64,000 bases of DNA, from the NCBI RefSeq assembly GCF_034669705.1, contig NZ_JAXMOR010000004.1:1-64000 (forward strand), given 5' to 3'. The notes under the pieces were generated by a model, which ran no database searches, had not been told where the DNA came from, and saw only the letters and a list, made by a program, of their open reading frames with translations. A program made the translations under genes and the position numbers. Positions 51,426 to 59,772 of this stretch are shown here, piece after piece. This DNA comes from Marinovum sp034669705 (GTDB lineage: Bacteria; Pseudomonadota; Alphaproteobacteria; Rhodobacterales; Rhodobacteraceae). Within the stretch, counting starts at the first letter, position 1; each line of letters opens with the position of its first letter.

Positions 51426-51513
51426 GTCGTCCTCCCTAAAGCAGAGGGCGCCGGCGCGCATTGGCGCGGGCCGCTCCTTGTTTGAAAGCTGACAGCCGCG
51501 AGGCCTGCGCTAC

Positions 51514-51530
51514 ATCGTCCAATGGGACTA
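51514..51530 (-). promoter_or_regulatory. TMGTCC-N4-RGACGAT operator, site 8
   Basis: On the minus strand TAGTCC-CATT-GGACGAT followed by G. It is oriented toward the binding-protein gene and ends 89 bp before its ATG, in the gap between that gene and the convergently placed end of the SDR gene. Confidence 0.78.
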
Positions 51531-51536
51531 CCCCGC

Positions 51537-52295
51537 TCAAGAGATCAGGATGCCGCTGTCCACCGGCAGGATCTGCCCGGTGGTCCGGCGCGATGCGTCC
51601 GAGGCCAGAAACAGCGCTGCCTGCGCCACGTCCTTGGGCTCGGCCAGGCCCAGCAGATGCGCCTTGCGCTGCGCCTCCAAGTGCGGCTCGGTCTCGAAAA
51701 AATGCAGCACCCGGTCGGTGGCCACGGCCCCGGGCACCAGCGTATTGACGCGGATGCCGTCTCCGGCAAACTCCACCGCCATCGAGCGGGTCAGCGCGAT
51801 GATCCCGCCCTTAGCGGCGGTATAGGCGTCGCGGTTGGGCACCCCCATCGCGCCCGCGATCGAGGCGGTGTTGATGATCGCGCCACCGCCCCGCGCGCGC
51901 AGGTGCGGGATGGTGTGCCGCGCCATCGACCATGTGCCGAACAGCTCGACCCGCATGCAGCGCCAGAACTCCGCGTCCGGCGCTTCCGTCAGCGGCCCGT
52001 CGGCGCTACTCGAGCCTCCGGCGTTGTTGTAAAGCACGTCGATGCCGCCGAAATGCGCCGCCACCGCGTCGATGACTGGCGGCACATGCTCCGGCGCGTC
52101 GAAATCCAGCGAGAAGAACTCCGCCGCCCCGCCGTCGCGCCGGATATGGCCGACGATGGCCGCCCCGCGCGCCGCATCCCGCCCCAGCACCGCCACCTGC
52201 GCGCCCTCGGCCGCGAAGAGCCGCGCCGCGCAAGCGCCGATGCCCGAGGTCGCCCCGGTGATGATCGCCACCTTACCGTGCAGTCTTCCCGCCAT
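51537..52295 (-). CDS. SDR-family oxidoreductase
   Basis: The 252-residue SDR has IITGATSGIGACAARLFAAEGAQVAVLGRD (about 10-39), YNNAGGSSSADGPLTE, INTASIAGAMGVPNRDAYTAAKGGI (catalytic residues about 140-164) and TGQILPVDSGILIS at the C-terminus. The ATG at 52295 has AAGGAG 7 nt upstream; the upstream open frame runs through the operators and is not coding. It is divergent from the acyl-CoA ligase at 52454, with one operator for each direction. Oxidation of a hydroxyl in an uptake-linked steroid acid is plausible. Confidence 0.88.
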   Translation of the reverse strand: MAGRLHGKVAIITGATSGIGACAARLFAAEGAQVAVLGRDAARGAAIVGHIRRDGGAAEFFSLDFDAPEHVPPVIDAVAAHFGGIDVLYNNAGGSSSADGPLTEAPDAEFWRCMRVELFGTWSMARHTIPHLRARGGGAIINTASIAGAMGVPNRDAYTAAKGGIIALTRSMAVEFAGDGIRVNTLVPGAVATDRVLHFFETEPHLEAQRKAHLLGLAEPKDVAQAALFLASDASRRTTGQILPVDSGILIS

Positions 52296-52351
52296 CACTG
52301 TGCTCCTTCCTGCCGGTCGCGCGTCAGTCTGCGCGCCGGAAGGCCGCGCGC

Positions 52352-52368
52352 ATCGTCCGCCCGGACGA
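52352..52368 (-). promoter_or_regulatory. TMGTCC-N4-RGACGAT operator, site 9
   Basis: On the minus strand TCGTCC-GGGC-GGACGAT, both arms perfect, 57 bp before the SDR ATG at 52295. It is paired with site 10, about 32 bp away and pointing the other way. Confidence 0.8.
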
Positions 52369-52383
52369 GCCCTGCCGCGCGGA

Positions 52384-52400
52384 TAGTCCCGCCGGACGAT
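52384..52400 (+). promoter_or_regulatory. TMGTCC-N4-RGACGAT operator, site 10
   Basis: TAGTCC-CGCC-GGACGAT followed by G, 54 bp before the acyl-CoA ligase ATG. Together with site 9 it gives a divergent promoter region one directional element per gene. Confidence 0.8.
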
Positions 52401-52453
52401 GCGAGGCGCCAGCGTCCCGGCCAGCATGAGACCAGGGCAAGGGGAGAGACCGA

Positions 52454-53995
52454 ATGGAAACACTGAACCAGATGCTGCGGCGCAATCTCGCGTTGCTGCC
52501 GGATCGGACGTTCCTGATTGCCGGCGAGGCGCATATAAGCTACGCCGAATTCGGCGCGCGCACCGCCCGCATGGCGCATGTGCTCGGCGAGGCCGGCGTC
52601 GGACCGGGCGACCGTGTCGGGCTTTACCTGCCCTCGACACCGCTGATGGCAGTTGCGTTCTGGGCCTGCCAGCGGCTCGGCGCGGTGCCTGCGCCGCTGA
52701 CGGCGATGATGCGCCGGTCCGAGATCGCCGGCATCCTCGACCGCAGCGACCTGCGCGCCCTGGTGGCCGATGCCGAAACGGTCGGTGAACTGCCCGACAC
52801 CACGGACCTTTCCGACTTGCGGCTCCTTGTCTCCGGCGCCGCGCACCCCGGGGCCATCGACCTTGACGCGGCGATGAAGGATGCGTCCGACAGCTTCTCC
52901 GATCATGCGCAGGATCTCACCGACAGCTCGGCGCTGTTCTTCTCCTCCGGCACCACCGGCCAGCCCAAGGCCATCGAGCAGACCCATTTCGCCACCGCAA
53001 GCTCGTTGCGCGACATGTCGGTGGCCCACGGGTCGCGCTTCGGGGCCGAGACTTATCTTTGCGCCGTGCCGTTATTCACCAACTTCGGGCTGACGGTGAC
53101 GCTCAACCTCTGCCTCTACACCGGCGGCACCCTGGTGTTGCACGAACGCTGGGACACCGAGCGGGTGCTGACCGACATCGCCCGCTATCAGGCCACCTAT
53201 TTCGGCGGCACGCCGACGATGTATGTCTACATGGCCGGCGCCTTCGATGCCGCGCGCCACGACCTGTCGTCGCTCAGGGTCTGCACCACCGGCGGCGCCC
53301 CGGTGCCGCAACCGATCATCCGCCGCTTCGAGGACCTCTCCGGCGCGCGCGTCAGCCAGGTCTACGGCGCGACCGAGGTCTGCGGACAGGTGGTGATGGA
53401 ACCAGTCACCGGCCCGCGCCGCGCCGGGGCGGCGGGGCTGCCGGTCGGTGCGGCGCGGGTCACCATCGTCGGCGAGGACGACGCGCCGCTGCCCCAGGGC
53501 GAGATCGGCGAAGTGGTGATCGGCGGCGATACGGTGGCGCGAGGCTACGACAAACCGCAGGCGACGGCGGCCAGCTTCACCCCGCGCGGCTGGCTCTCCG
53601 GCGATCTCGGGTTTCTCGACGCGGATGGGTTCCTGTTCATCGTCGACCGCAAGAAGGACGTGATCATCACCGGCGGCCACAACATCTATCCGCTGGAGGT
53701 GGAAAGCGTGCTCTACCGCCACGGCGGCGTGTCGATCTGCGCCGTGGTGCCCGCGCCCGATGCGGTGAAGGGCGAGATCCCAGTGGCGGTGCTGGTGCCC
53801 CTGTCCGGCGCAACGCTGGAGGCCGAGGCGCTGCGCGAACACTGCCGCACGCATCTGGCCGCCTACAAGGTGCCGCGCCGCTTCGAGGTGATCGACGAGA
53901 TGCCGGTGGAAGCCGCCAAGATCCGCAAGCGCGACTTGGTGGAGGCGCTGCGCGGCGACGGCTTGGATCAGTTCCGGCACCGGGCCCTGACGTAG
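52454..53995 (+). CDS. AMP-forming acyl-CoA ligase (class I adenylate-forming)
   Basis: This 513-residue ligase has the ATP loop LFFSSGTTGQPKAIEQTH (about 160-177), VPLFTNFGLTVTLNLCL, GGTPTMYVYMAGAF, the adenine motif VYGATEVCGQVV, LSGDLGFLDADG, DRKKDVIITGGHNIYPLEVE and the catalytic Lys in EAAKIRKRDLVEA. It is distinct from FadD3 and sits 9 kb away, so it probably activates another acid, such as a longer side-chain steroid acid or an uptake product. It is a single-gene transcription unit under site 10, with GGGGAGAG before the ATG. Confidence 0.9.
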   Translation: METLNQMLRRNLALLPDRTFLIAGEAHISYAEFGARTARMAHVLGEAGVGPGDRVGLYLPSTPLMAVAFWACQRLGAVPAPLTAMMRRSEIAGILDRSDLRALVADAETVGELPDTTDLSDLRLLVSGAAHPGAIDLDAAMKDASDSFSDHAQDLTDSSALFFSSGTTGQPKAIEQTHFATASSLRDMSVAHGSRFGAETYLCAVPLFTNFGLTVTLNLCLYTGGTLVLHERWDTERVLTDIARYQATYFGGTPTMYVYMAGAFDAARHDLSSLRVCTTGGAPVPQPIIRRFEDLSGARVSQVYGATEVCGQVVMEPVTGPRRAGAAGLPVGAARVTIVGEDDAPLPQGEIGEVVIGGDTVARGYDKPQATAASFTPRGWLSGDLGFLDADGFLFIVDRKKDVIITGGHNIYPLEVESVLYRHGGVSICAVVPAPDAVKGEIPVAVLVPLSGATLEAEALREHCRTHLAAYKVPRRFEVIDEMPVEAAKIRKRDLVEALRGDGLDQFRHRALT

Positions 53996-54018
53996 GCGCC
54001 AGGGCCGACCGGCGTTTC

Positions 54019-54870
54019 TTAGTCCGACAGGTCGGTATAGCCATCGGCCGCGATGATCGGCAGGTGGGTGAAACTCTCGCCGTCTTGCATCCGCATCCAG
54101 GCCCCCGCCGCGATCACTCCACCGTCGACCACGAGCATGATGCCGGTGACCCAGCCCGAAAGCCTTTCGGACGCCAGGTAGAGCGCCGCACCGGCAGAAT
54201 CCTCGCCGCGACCGAAACGGCCCATGGGGAACCAGCTGCGGATATGTGCACGGTTGGCCTCGGGGACGCGGGTATCGGCGGTGACCTGGATGCTGTCGGT
54301 GGTCTCGGGCGCGATCTGGTTCACCCGGATGCCGTGATAGCCCAGTTCGACCGAGAGGCTCTTGGTAAACCCGGTGATCGCCGTCTTGAAGGCCGAATAC
54401 ACGGAGGCGCGCGGAATGCCCCGGATCGCCTCGACCGTCGAGAGGTTGATGATCGACCCGCCCTCGCCCGAGGCTTTCATCAGCGGGATCGCCGCCTTGG
54501 TCACCCGGAACATGTGTCGCAGGTTTATGTCGTAGAGCGCCTCCCAGTCCTCTTCGGTCGAGTCCTCGAAGCGGGCGAAGATGCGCAGGTAGTCGCCCAC
54601 GTTGTTGACCAGCACGTCGAGCCGCCCGAAGCGGTCGCGGACCGCGTCGAACACCCGCGCGATATCCTCGGGCCGGCGCACATCGGCCTCGATCACCATG
54701 GCCTTGCCAAGCGCCTTCCGGGCTTCGCCGGTGCGGTCGGGGTGGTTGTCGACCACGATCACCTGCATCCCCGCCTCAAGGAAAAGCTCGGCGGTCGCTC
54801 GGCCGATGCCCGCCGCGCCGCCGGTGATCAGCGCGACCTTGCCGGTCACGCGCAGCAGGTCGCCGCTCAT
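54019..54870 (-). CDS. SDR-family oxidoreductase
   Basis: The 283-residue SDR shows LITGGAAGIGRATAELF (about 14-30), VNNVGDYLRIFARFED, LSTVEAIRGIPRASVYSAFKTAITGFTKSL (Ser, Tyr, Lys) and WVTGIMLVVDGGVIAAG, with a 35-residue C-terminal tail. It is the last gene of the minus-strand unit GMC oxidoreductase, aldo-keto reductase, epimerase, SDR. Its start overlaps the epimerase stop by 4 nt. The substrate is unknown; an alcohol or ketone carbon of the same compound as its three redox neighbours is likely. Confidence 0.87.
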   Translation of the reverse strand: MSGDLLRVTGKVALITGGAAGIGRATAELFLEAGMQVIVVDNHPDRTGEARKALGKAMVIEADVRRPEDIARVFDAVRDRFGRLDVLVNNVGDYLRIFARFEDSTEEDWEALYDINLRHMFRVTKAAIPLMKASGEGGSIINLSTVEAIRGIPRASVYSAFKTAITGFTKSLSVELGYHGIRVNQIAPETTDSIQVTADTRVPEANRAHIRSWFPMGRFGRGEDSAGAALYLASERLSGWVTGIMLVVDGGVIAAGAWMRMQDGESFTHLPIIAADGYTDLSD

Positions 54871-55790
54871 TGCGCCGCCTCCTTGCGGCCGGTCGCCATC
54901 GCCACCACCTCGGCCACCGCGCGGCGCACGTCGCCGCGGGCGAATCCCAACAATGCGACCGCTTCCGGGTCGGGCTCATAGGCGATGGCGTTGCCGCGGC
55001 CCTGAACGATGAAGGCATCGGGCAGAACCTTGTGTTCCTTGTCAACGACCTCGACTTGCGTATCCGTGCCGGCCACGTCGAAGAACATCTGGAAAAAATC
55101 GCGGTAGCTCAGGCTCTCGTCGCCCACCAGATAGGCCTTGCCCGGCTGACCGCGCAACAGCGCCCCCTCGATGGCCTGCGCCAATGAGCGCACCGACATG
55201 TAGTTCGTTCCGCCCGGCGGCGCGGTGGCGGGTAACTCGGCGCGCTGGCCCCGCCCCCATTCCGCCAGGGTCTGGTAGCGCCGCGCCGGCAAGCCGGGCG
55301 TCGCGCCGACGATCGACGGCGGGTTGAGCGTGCAGGCCGCGAAGCTCTCGGTCGCCAGCGCCCGCGCGCCCTCATCCGCCAGCTGACGGGCGCGGATATA
55401 GGTCGATACACGGGCCAGGTCGGGACGGACCTGATGGTAATAGCTGCCGACCTGCACGAAGCGCCGGACCCCTGCGTCGCGCGCCAGCGCCGCAAAAACC
55501 GGCACGCTGTCGGACTGGGTGCGGCGATAGAAGTCCTCCGGGTCCTCGCCAGCGGGCATGTGCCGCGGATCGTTGCCTGCGGCAAAGACCACCGCATCGA
55601 ACGGCGCCAGATCGGCCTTGGTGAACTCGCCCCGGGTGAAATCGCGGGTCAGGATCGGGAATTGCGCCGCCGGGTGATCGACTTCGGGCGTGTTGCGCGC
55701 CGCCAGGGCCACGTCATGGCCGCGCGCCTGCAGATGCAGCGCGGAGTTGATGCCGATCATACCGGTGCCGCCGACGATCAAGATATTCAT
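54867..55790 (-). CDS. NAD-dependent epimerase/dehydratase family protein (extended SDR)
   Basis: This 307-residue extended-SDR protein begins MNILIVGGTGMIGINSALHLQARGHDVALAARN, with a Rossmann loop at about 7-13, and continues with AVVFAAGNDPRHMP, QVGSYYHQVRPDLA, YMSVRSLAQAIEGALLRGQPGKAYLVGDESLSYRDFF. The usual Y-x3-K is not obvious, so catalysis may be atypical. It is 21 bp downstream of the aldo-keto reductase gene and overlaps the next SDR. Sugar-nucleotide epimerisation is unlikely in this context; a hydroxysteroid-type oxidoreductase (3-beta-HSD-like fold) is a reasonable alternative. Confidence 0.8.
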   Translation of the reverse strand: MNILIVGGTGMIGINSALHLQARGHDVALAARNTPEVDHPAAQFPILTRDFTRGEFTKADLAPFDAVVFAAGNDPRHMPAGEDPEDFYRRTQSDSVPVFAALARDAGVRRFVQVGSYYHQVRPDLARVSTYIRARQLADEGARALATESFAACTLNPPSIVGATPGLPARRYQTLAEWGRGQRAELPATAPPGGTNYMSVRSLAQAIEGALLRGQPGKAYLVGDESLSYRDFFQMFFDVAGTDTQVEVVDKEHKVLPDAFIVQGRGNAIAYEPDPEAVALLGFARGDVRRAVAEVVAMATGRKEAAQ

Positions 55791-55811
55791 GGGGTCGTCC
55801 TCCTTCGTTTT

Positions 55812-56786
55812 TCAGGTTGTGGTGCGGCCCGCCGCCGCAGGGTCCGCCAACAGCCGGTCGATCGCGACGCGGGTTTCGGAGTCGAGCCGCCAGCCCGCCG
55901 CCCGCGCGTTGGCCTTAACCTGCTCGGGGCGCGTGGCCCCGGCCATCACCGAGGCCACCTGCGGCTCGGACAGAAGCCACGCGAAGGCCAGTTCAAGCAG
56001 GGTCCTGCCCCGGTCTTCGGCAAACGTGGCCAAGGCCTCGATCCGCGCCAGACGCTCGGCGGAGAGGCCGTCCTTGAAATACGGCAGGTCGATGAGTCTT
56101 CCCTCGCTGGGTAACCGGCTCGCGCGGTACTTGCCGGTGAGCAGCCCGCTCGCCAGCGGGAAGTAAGGCAAGAGGCTCAGGCCGGTGGCCCGCAGGGCCG
56201 GCAGCAGCGTCTCTTCGGCGGTCCGGTCCAGAAGGTTGTATTCCGCCTGCGTCGCGGCAAAGCCGCCGATCCGATTGTATCGTGCCACCCAATGGGCTTC
56301 GACCAGCTGCCAAGCCGGCAGGTTGGAGCAGCCGATGTAGCGCACCTTGCCCGACCGCACGAGGTCCTCGAGCGCGCGCAGCGTCTCTTCGATCGGGGTG
56401 TCGGGATCGGGGAAATGATATTGGTAGAGGTCGATGTGATCGGTACCCAGCCGGCGCAGGCTGTCCTCGACCGCGCGCAGGATGTGGCGGCGCGAGCCGT
56501 CGTAGCCGCGCCTGCCGCTGCCGCCCAGCGGCGAGGCGAACTTGGTCGCCAGCACCACCTCGTGACGCCGGCCCTGCAAGGCACGGCCTAGCACCCTCTC
56601 TGACCCGCCGTCGGTGCCATAGCTGTCGGCGGAGTCGAAGAGCGTTATCCCGGTATCGAGCGCGGCATGGATTACGTCTTTCGCCGCGGCCTCGTCAAGG
56701 CCCGCCACCATGCCGCCGAAGTTGTTGCACCCCAAGCCCACGACCGAGACACGCAAGCCGGTCTGCCCCAGGCATCTGCTCTCCAT
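55812..56786 (-). CDS. aldo/keto reductase
   Basis: The 324-residue TIM-barrel NADPH-dependent reductase has the catalytic tetrad visible as Asp and Tyr in LFDSADSYGTDGGSE (about 46-60), Lys in VVLATKFASPLGG and His in DLYQYHFPDPDTPI, plus GCSNLPAWQLVEA and the NADP site IAGATRPEQVKANARA-like VMAGATRPEQV near the C-terminus. It resembles the YajO/Tas subgroup. The ATG at 56786 has GGAGG upstream. It lies 10 bp after the GMC oxidoreductase gene and may reverse or follow its alcohol oxidation. Confidence 0.9.
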   Translation of the reverse strand: MESRCLGQTGLRVSVVGLGCNNFGGMVAGLDEAAAKDVIHAALDTGITLFDSADSYGTDGGSERVLGRALQGRRHEVVLATKFASPLGGSGRRGYDGSRRHILRAVEDSLRRLGTDHIDLYQYHFPDPDTPIEETLRALEDLVRSGKVRYIGCSNLPAWQLVEAHWVARYNRIGGFAATQAEYNLLDRTAEETLLPALRATGLSLLPYFPLASGLLTGKYRASRLPSEGRLIDLPYFKDGLSAERLARIEALATFAEDRGRTLLELAFAWLLSEPQVASVMAGATRPEQVKANARAAGWRLDSETRVAIDRLLADPAAAGRTTT

Positions 56787-56796
56787 CTTCGTCCTC

Positions 56797-58425
56797 CTAT
56801 CCGGTCCCTGCGCCGGCGTCCTCGGCAATGAAGGCGGCGCCGCGTTCGGCGATCATCACGGTAGTGGCATAGGTGTTGGCGCTGACCACCCGCGGCATGA
56901 CCGAAGCGTCGATCACCCGCAGCCCATCGACGCCCCGCACCCGCAACTGCGGATCCAGCACCGCGCCGGCGTCGTCGCCCATGCGACAGGTGCCGGCGAC
57001 GTGGTAATTCGCCATGATCTCGCGCTTTATGGCGGCGCGCAGCGCCTCCGGCGTGTCGGTGTCGGGCCCCGGCGCGATCTCGCGCTCGATGATACCGCCG
57101 ATCGGTGCAAGGCGCATCATCGCGCGCATTTGACAGGCCGCCTTGACCAGGATGTCGAGATCGCGCGGGTCGGCGAAGACCCCGGCTTCGATCACCGGAT
57201 CGGCAAAGGGATCGGCGCTGGCAAGCCCCACGCGCCCCCGGCTGAACGGCACCGCCTGGTAGAGCAGCACCGAAAACCCATGCGCGCGCGGCAACATGTC
57301 GAGCACGCCGGGACCGCGGCGGATGGTGAGCGCCGGCGCCATGCAGAACTGCATCAGCGTGTCGGGATCGCCCGGGTCGGCCTCGAAGTAGCCGCCGATC
57401 GGGAACAGCCCGCTGGCCAGAACCCCGCGCCGCGCCAGCAGATAGGACAGTCCGGCCCGGAGCGCCGCCAGCGGTCTCAGATGCGCATAGGCGCTCAACG
57501 GGGCGTCGAGCGCAAACATCATCTTGAACATCGGGTGGTTCTGGTAGTTCTGCCCGACCTCGGGCGCGTCGACGATCACCGGGATGCCCAAAGCGTCCAG
57601 CCTCTCGGCATCGCCGATCCCCGAACGCAGCAGCAGCGCCGGGGAATTGATCGCACCGGCCGCGACGATCACCTCACGCCGGCACGACAGATGACGGTCT
57701 TGCCCAGCCTGCCGATAGGACACCCCCGTGGCGCGCCCGTCCCGCACCGCAATCCGGGTCACCTGCGCATTCCGGATCACCCGCAGCCCGTCGCGGCGCG
57801 CCACGCCTTTGAGGTAGGCTCCAGCGGTCGACACCCGCCGCCCCTTGCGGATCGACAGATCGACGTAGCCGGCCGAAGCGGGCCCGGCGCGGGTGACGTC
57901 TTCGCCAAGCGTCAGCCCATGGGCCTCCGCCGACGCGAGAAAGAAATCGCAGACCGGGGCCGTCGCTCGCCCGCGGGTGAGCGTGACCGGCCCCTCCGTC
58001 CCGCGCCCGGGTTGCGCGTCGGCCGCAAGCGTCTCGATCTTGCGAAACCACGGGCGCACCTCCTCGGCCGACCAGCCGGTCGTCGCCCAGGCATCGAAGT
58101 CCCGGTCCCAGCCGCGCAGGAACATCATGCCGTTGATCGAGGCCGAGCCGCCCATCACCCGGCCCTGCGACATGTACAGCCGTCGCCCGTCCAACGCCGG
58201 CTCGGGCGCGGTCTCGAAGTTCCAGTTCAGCGAGGGGTTGGTGCCGGTGGCGAAGTTGGCGCCGGGGATGTGGACCAGCGGATTGCGGTCGGCGCCGCCT
58301 GCCTCAATCAGCGCCACCCGGACCCCCGGCATCCGCGACAGCCGCGCCGCCACGACACAGCCCGCCGCGCCGGCGCCGACCACGATGTAATCCACCGCCT
58401 GCCCATCCTGTCCGCTTCGCCGCAC
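56797..58425 (-). CDS. GMC-family FAD-dependent oxidoreductase (choline dehydrogenase-like)
   Basis: This 542-residue flavoprotein has the FAD loop YIVVGAGAAGCVVAARLS (about 13-30), the GMC signature GRVMGGSASINGMMFLRGWD, AGAINSPALLLRSGIGDAE (second signature) and the C-terminal active site NYHVAGTCRMGDDAGAV with catalytic His, then SANTYATTVMIAERGA. It oxidises primary or secondary alcohols, passing electrons to quinone or a carrier. A GTG at 58425 is taken as start (AGG upstream); a GTG at 58395 is an alternative. It is first in a four-gene redox operon, with regulon site 11 located 59 bp upstream. Confidence 0.9.
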   Translation of the reverse strand: MRRSGQDGQAVDYIVVGAGAAGCVVAARLSRMPGVRVALIEAGGADRNPLVHIPGANFATGTNPSLNWNFETAPEPALDGRRLYMSQGRVMGGSASINGMMFLRGWDRDFDAWATTGWSAEEVRPWFRKIETLAADAQPGRGTEGPVTLTRGRATAPVCDFFLASAEAHGLTLGEDVTRAGPASAGYVDLSIRKGRRVSTAGAYLKGVARRDGLRVIRNAQVTRIAVRDGRATGVSYRQAGQDRHLSCRREVIVAAGAINSPALLLRSGIGDAERLDALGIPVIVDAPEVGQNYQNHPMFKMMFALDAPLSAYAHLRPLAALRAGLSYLLARRGVLASGLFPIGGYFEADPGDPDTLMQFCMAPALTIRRGPGVLDMLPRAHGFSVLLYQAVPFSRGRVGLASADPFADPVIEAGVFADPRDLDILVKAACQMRAMMRLAPIGGIIEREIAPGPDTDTPEALRAAIKREIMANYHVAGTCRMGDDAGAVLDPQLRVRGVDGLRVIDASVMPRVVSANTYATTVMIAERGAAFIAEDAGAGTG

Positions 58426-58483
58426 TGTGCTGCCTTTCGTCCTGCCTGCGCGGACGAGGATGGACTGGGGGCCGCGATGGCGT

Positions 58484-58500
58484 ATCGTCCAAACGGATCA
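58484..58500 (-). promoter_or_regulatory. TMGTCC-N4-RGACGAT operator, site 11
   Basis: On the minus strand TGATCC-GTTT-GGACGAT: the proximal half is perfect, the distal half has one change. It lies 59 bp before the GMC oxidoreductase start. A looser pair, TCGTCC and GGACGAG, separated by 9 nt (58437-58458), is nearby. Confidence 0.65.
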
Positions 58501-58611
58501 TGCCGCCCGGTCCCGGACGGCTATCCTGCGAAGAGCCCGCCGCGCGGGACCTGCGGTGCGCCGCCGCGGAAAACCGGCTATCCAGGGATCACCATCGCGA
58601 GGAATACGTCT

Positions 58612-59010
58612 ATGTCTCTGGTTTCAAATGATTACCTTACGACGAGCGACATGCAGGAAAAGTTCGGGGTCACCGCCCGCACCCTGCGGTACTACGAATT
58701 CCTCGAGTTGCTCGCGCCGTTGAAGCACAAGCGTCAAAGGTTCTACACGGCGAAGGATCAGGCGCGCATGGCCCTGGTGCGGCGCGGCCGCCAGTTCGGC
58801 CTGCGGCTCGAGGAAATTCGGCAATGGCTGCAAATATACGAAGAACAGGGCCAGGAAAGCCAGCTACGGGAATGGCTGCGCATCGCCGAACGGCAGGTTC
58901 CGGTTCTCGAACGCGAGCTTGAGGACCGCCGGGACGCGCTGACAGACCTGGTCGCCTCGATGAAGCAGGCCGAGGCCGAGCTGACCTGGCGCAAGAGACA
59001 GTCGGCATAG
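58612..59010 (+). CDS. MerR-family transcriptional regulator
   Basis: The 132-residue regulator has a MerR winged helix: LTTSDMQEKFGVTARTLRYYEFLELLAPLKHKRQRFYTAKD (about 9-49), DQARMALVRRGRQFGLRLEEIRQWL, then a coiled-coil dimerisation helix (about 88-125, rich in E/R/Q). No metal-binding cysteines follow, so it is unlikely to sense metal and more likely to sense an organic ligand or redox state through partners. The ATG at 58612 has GAGGAA upstream; the long open frame leading in from 56.7 kb is antisense noise. It is divergent from the GMC oxidoreductase operon. Confidence 0.87.
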   Translation: MSLVSNDYLTTSDMQEKFGVTARTLRYYEFLELLAPLKHKRQRFYTAKDQARMALVRRGRQFGLRLEEIRQWLQIYEEQGQESQLREWLRIAERQVPVLERELEDRRDALTDLVASMKQAEAELTWRKRQSA

Positions 59011-59115
59011 GGCGAGGCTGCCCGGTGCTGCTGCCCGTTCGGCTTGACCCTGTTCACCCCTGCGCGACGGCCTCCGGATCAGGGTAGCCGTCGTCAATCG
59101 CTTCGAGTCGGCGCC

Positions 59116-59745
59116 CTAATCCATCAGCCCCGGCAAGCCCGTTGCGAGGATCGGGAAGGTGCACACAAGGATCAGGACCACGATGGGCGGCAGCAGCCAG
59201 GGCACGATGGCGCGGGCGAGGTTCTGAAACGGGATGTCACCGACTTGCGCCACCACGAAAAGCGCCATGCCCATCGGCGGCGTCAGGATCGAGATCATCA
59301 GGTTCAGCACCACGATGATACCGAAATGCACCGGGTCGATGCCAAAGCCCATCGCCACCGGAACCAGCGTCGGCACAACAATTAGCAGGATCACCAGCGA
59401 TTCGACGAAGGCGCCGAGCACGAAGATCATCAGATTGACCGCGATCAGGAACGCCAGCTTGCTGTCGGCAATCGACAGGAACAGCTGGGCGATCTGCTGT
59501 GGCGCCTGTTCGCGCGCCAGCACCCAGCCCAGCAAACCAACACCTGCGATGATCGTGGCAATCGCCGAGGCGGTGATAGTGGTTTCATAGATCGCGTCCC
59601 AGAGCCTGCGGAAAGTCAGTTCGCGATAGAACAGAAGGTCGATAAGGATCGCATAGAGCACCGTGACCGCCGCCGCCTCGGTCGGTGAAAACCAGCCCGA
59701 GAAGATGCCGCCGACAATCACAGCAGGCGTCAGCAGCGCGGGCAG
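59116..59745 (-). pseudogene. dctM: dctM (TRAP large permease), 3' part, cut off by an insertion sequence
   Basis: This segment encodes the C-terminal half of a TRAP-T large permease: LPALLTPAVIVGGIFSGWFSPTEAAAVTVLYAIL, then ITASAIATIIAGVGLLGWVLAREQAP and ILTPPMGMALFVVAQVGDIPF with several hydrophobic helices. It lost its start when an IS element inserted 59746-61054. Joining it to 61055-61704 with one copy of the 5-bp duplication gives an unbroken frame of 424 residues, so the interrupted gene was intact before the insertion. Transport by this TRAP system is probably abolished. Confidence 0.93.
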
Positions 59746-59772
59746 TGATCCAGCCCCCGTTTCACCGAACAC

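Noticed and set aside
58437..58458. TCGTCC and GGACGAG separated by 9 nt as a further operator
   Set aside because: All other copies have a 4-nt spacer. This could be chance in GC-rich DNA; it is noted only as a looser neighbour of site 11.
56710..58611. Long plus-strand open frame leading into the MerR gene
   Set aside because: It is antisense to the GMC oxidoreductase gene and has shadow-like composition. Only the last 132 codons, from the ATG at 58612, show a real protein family.
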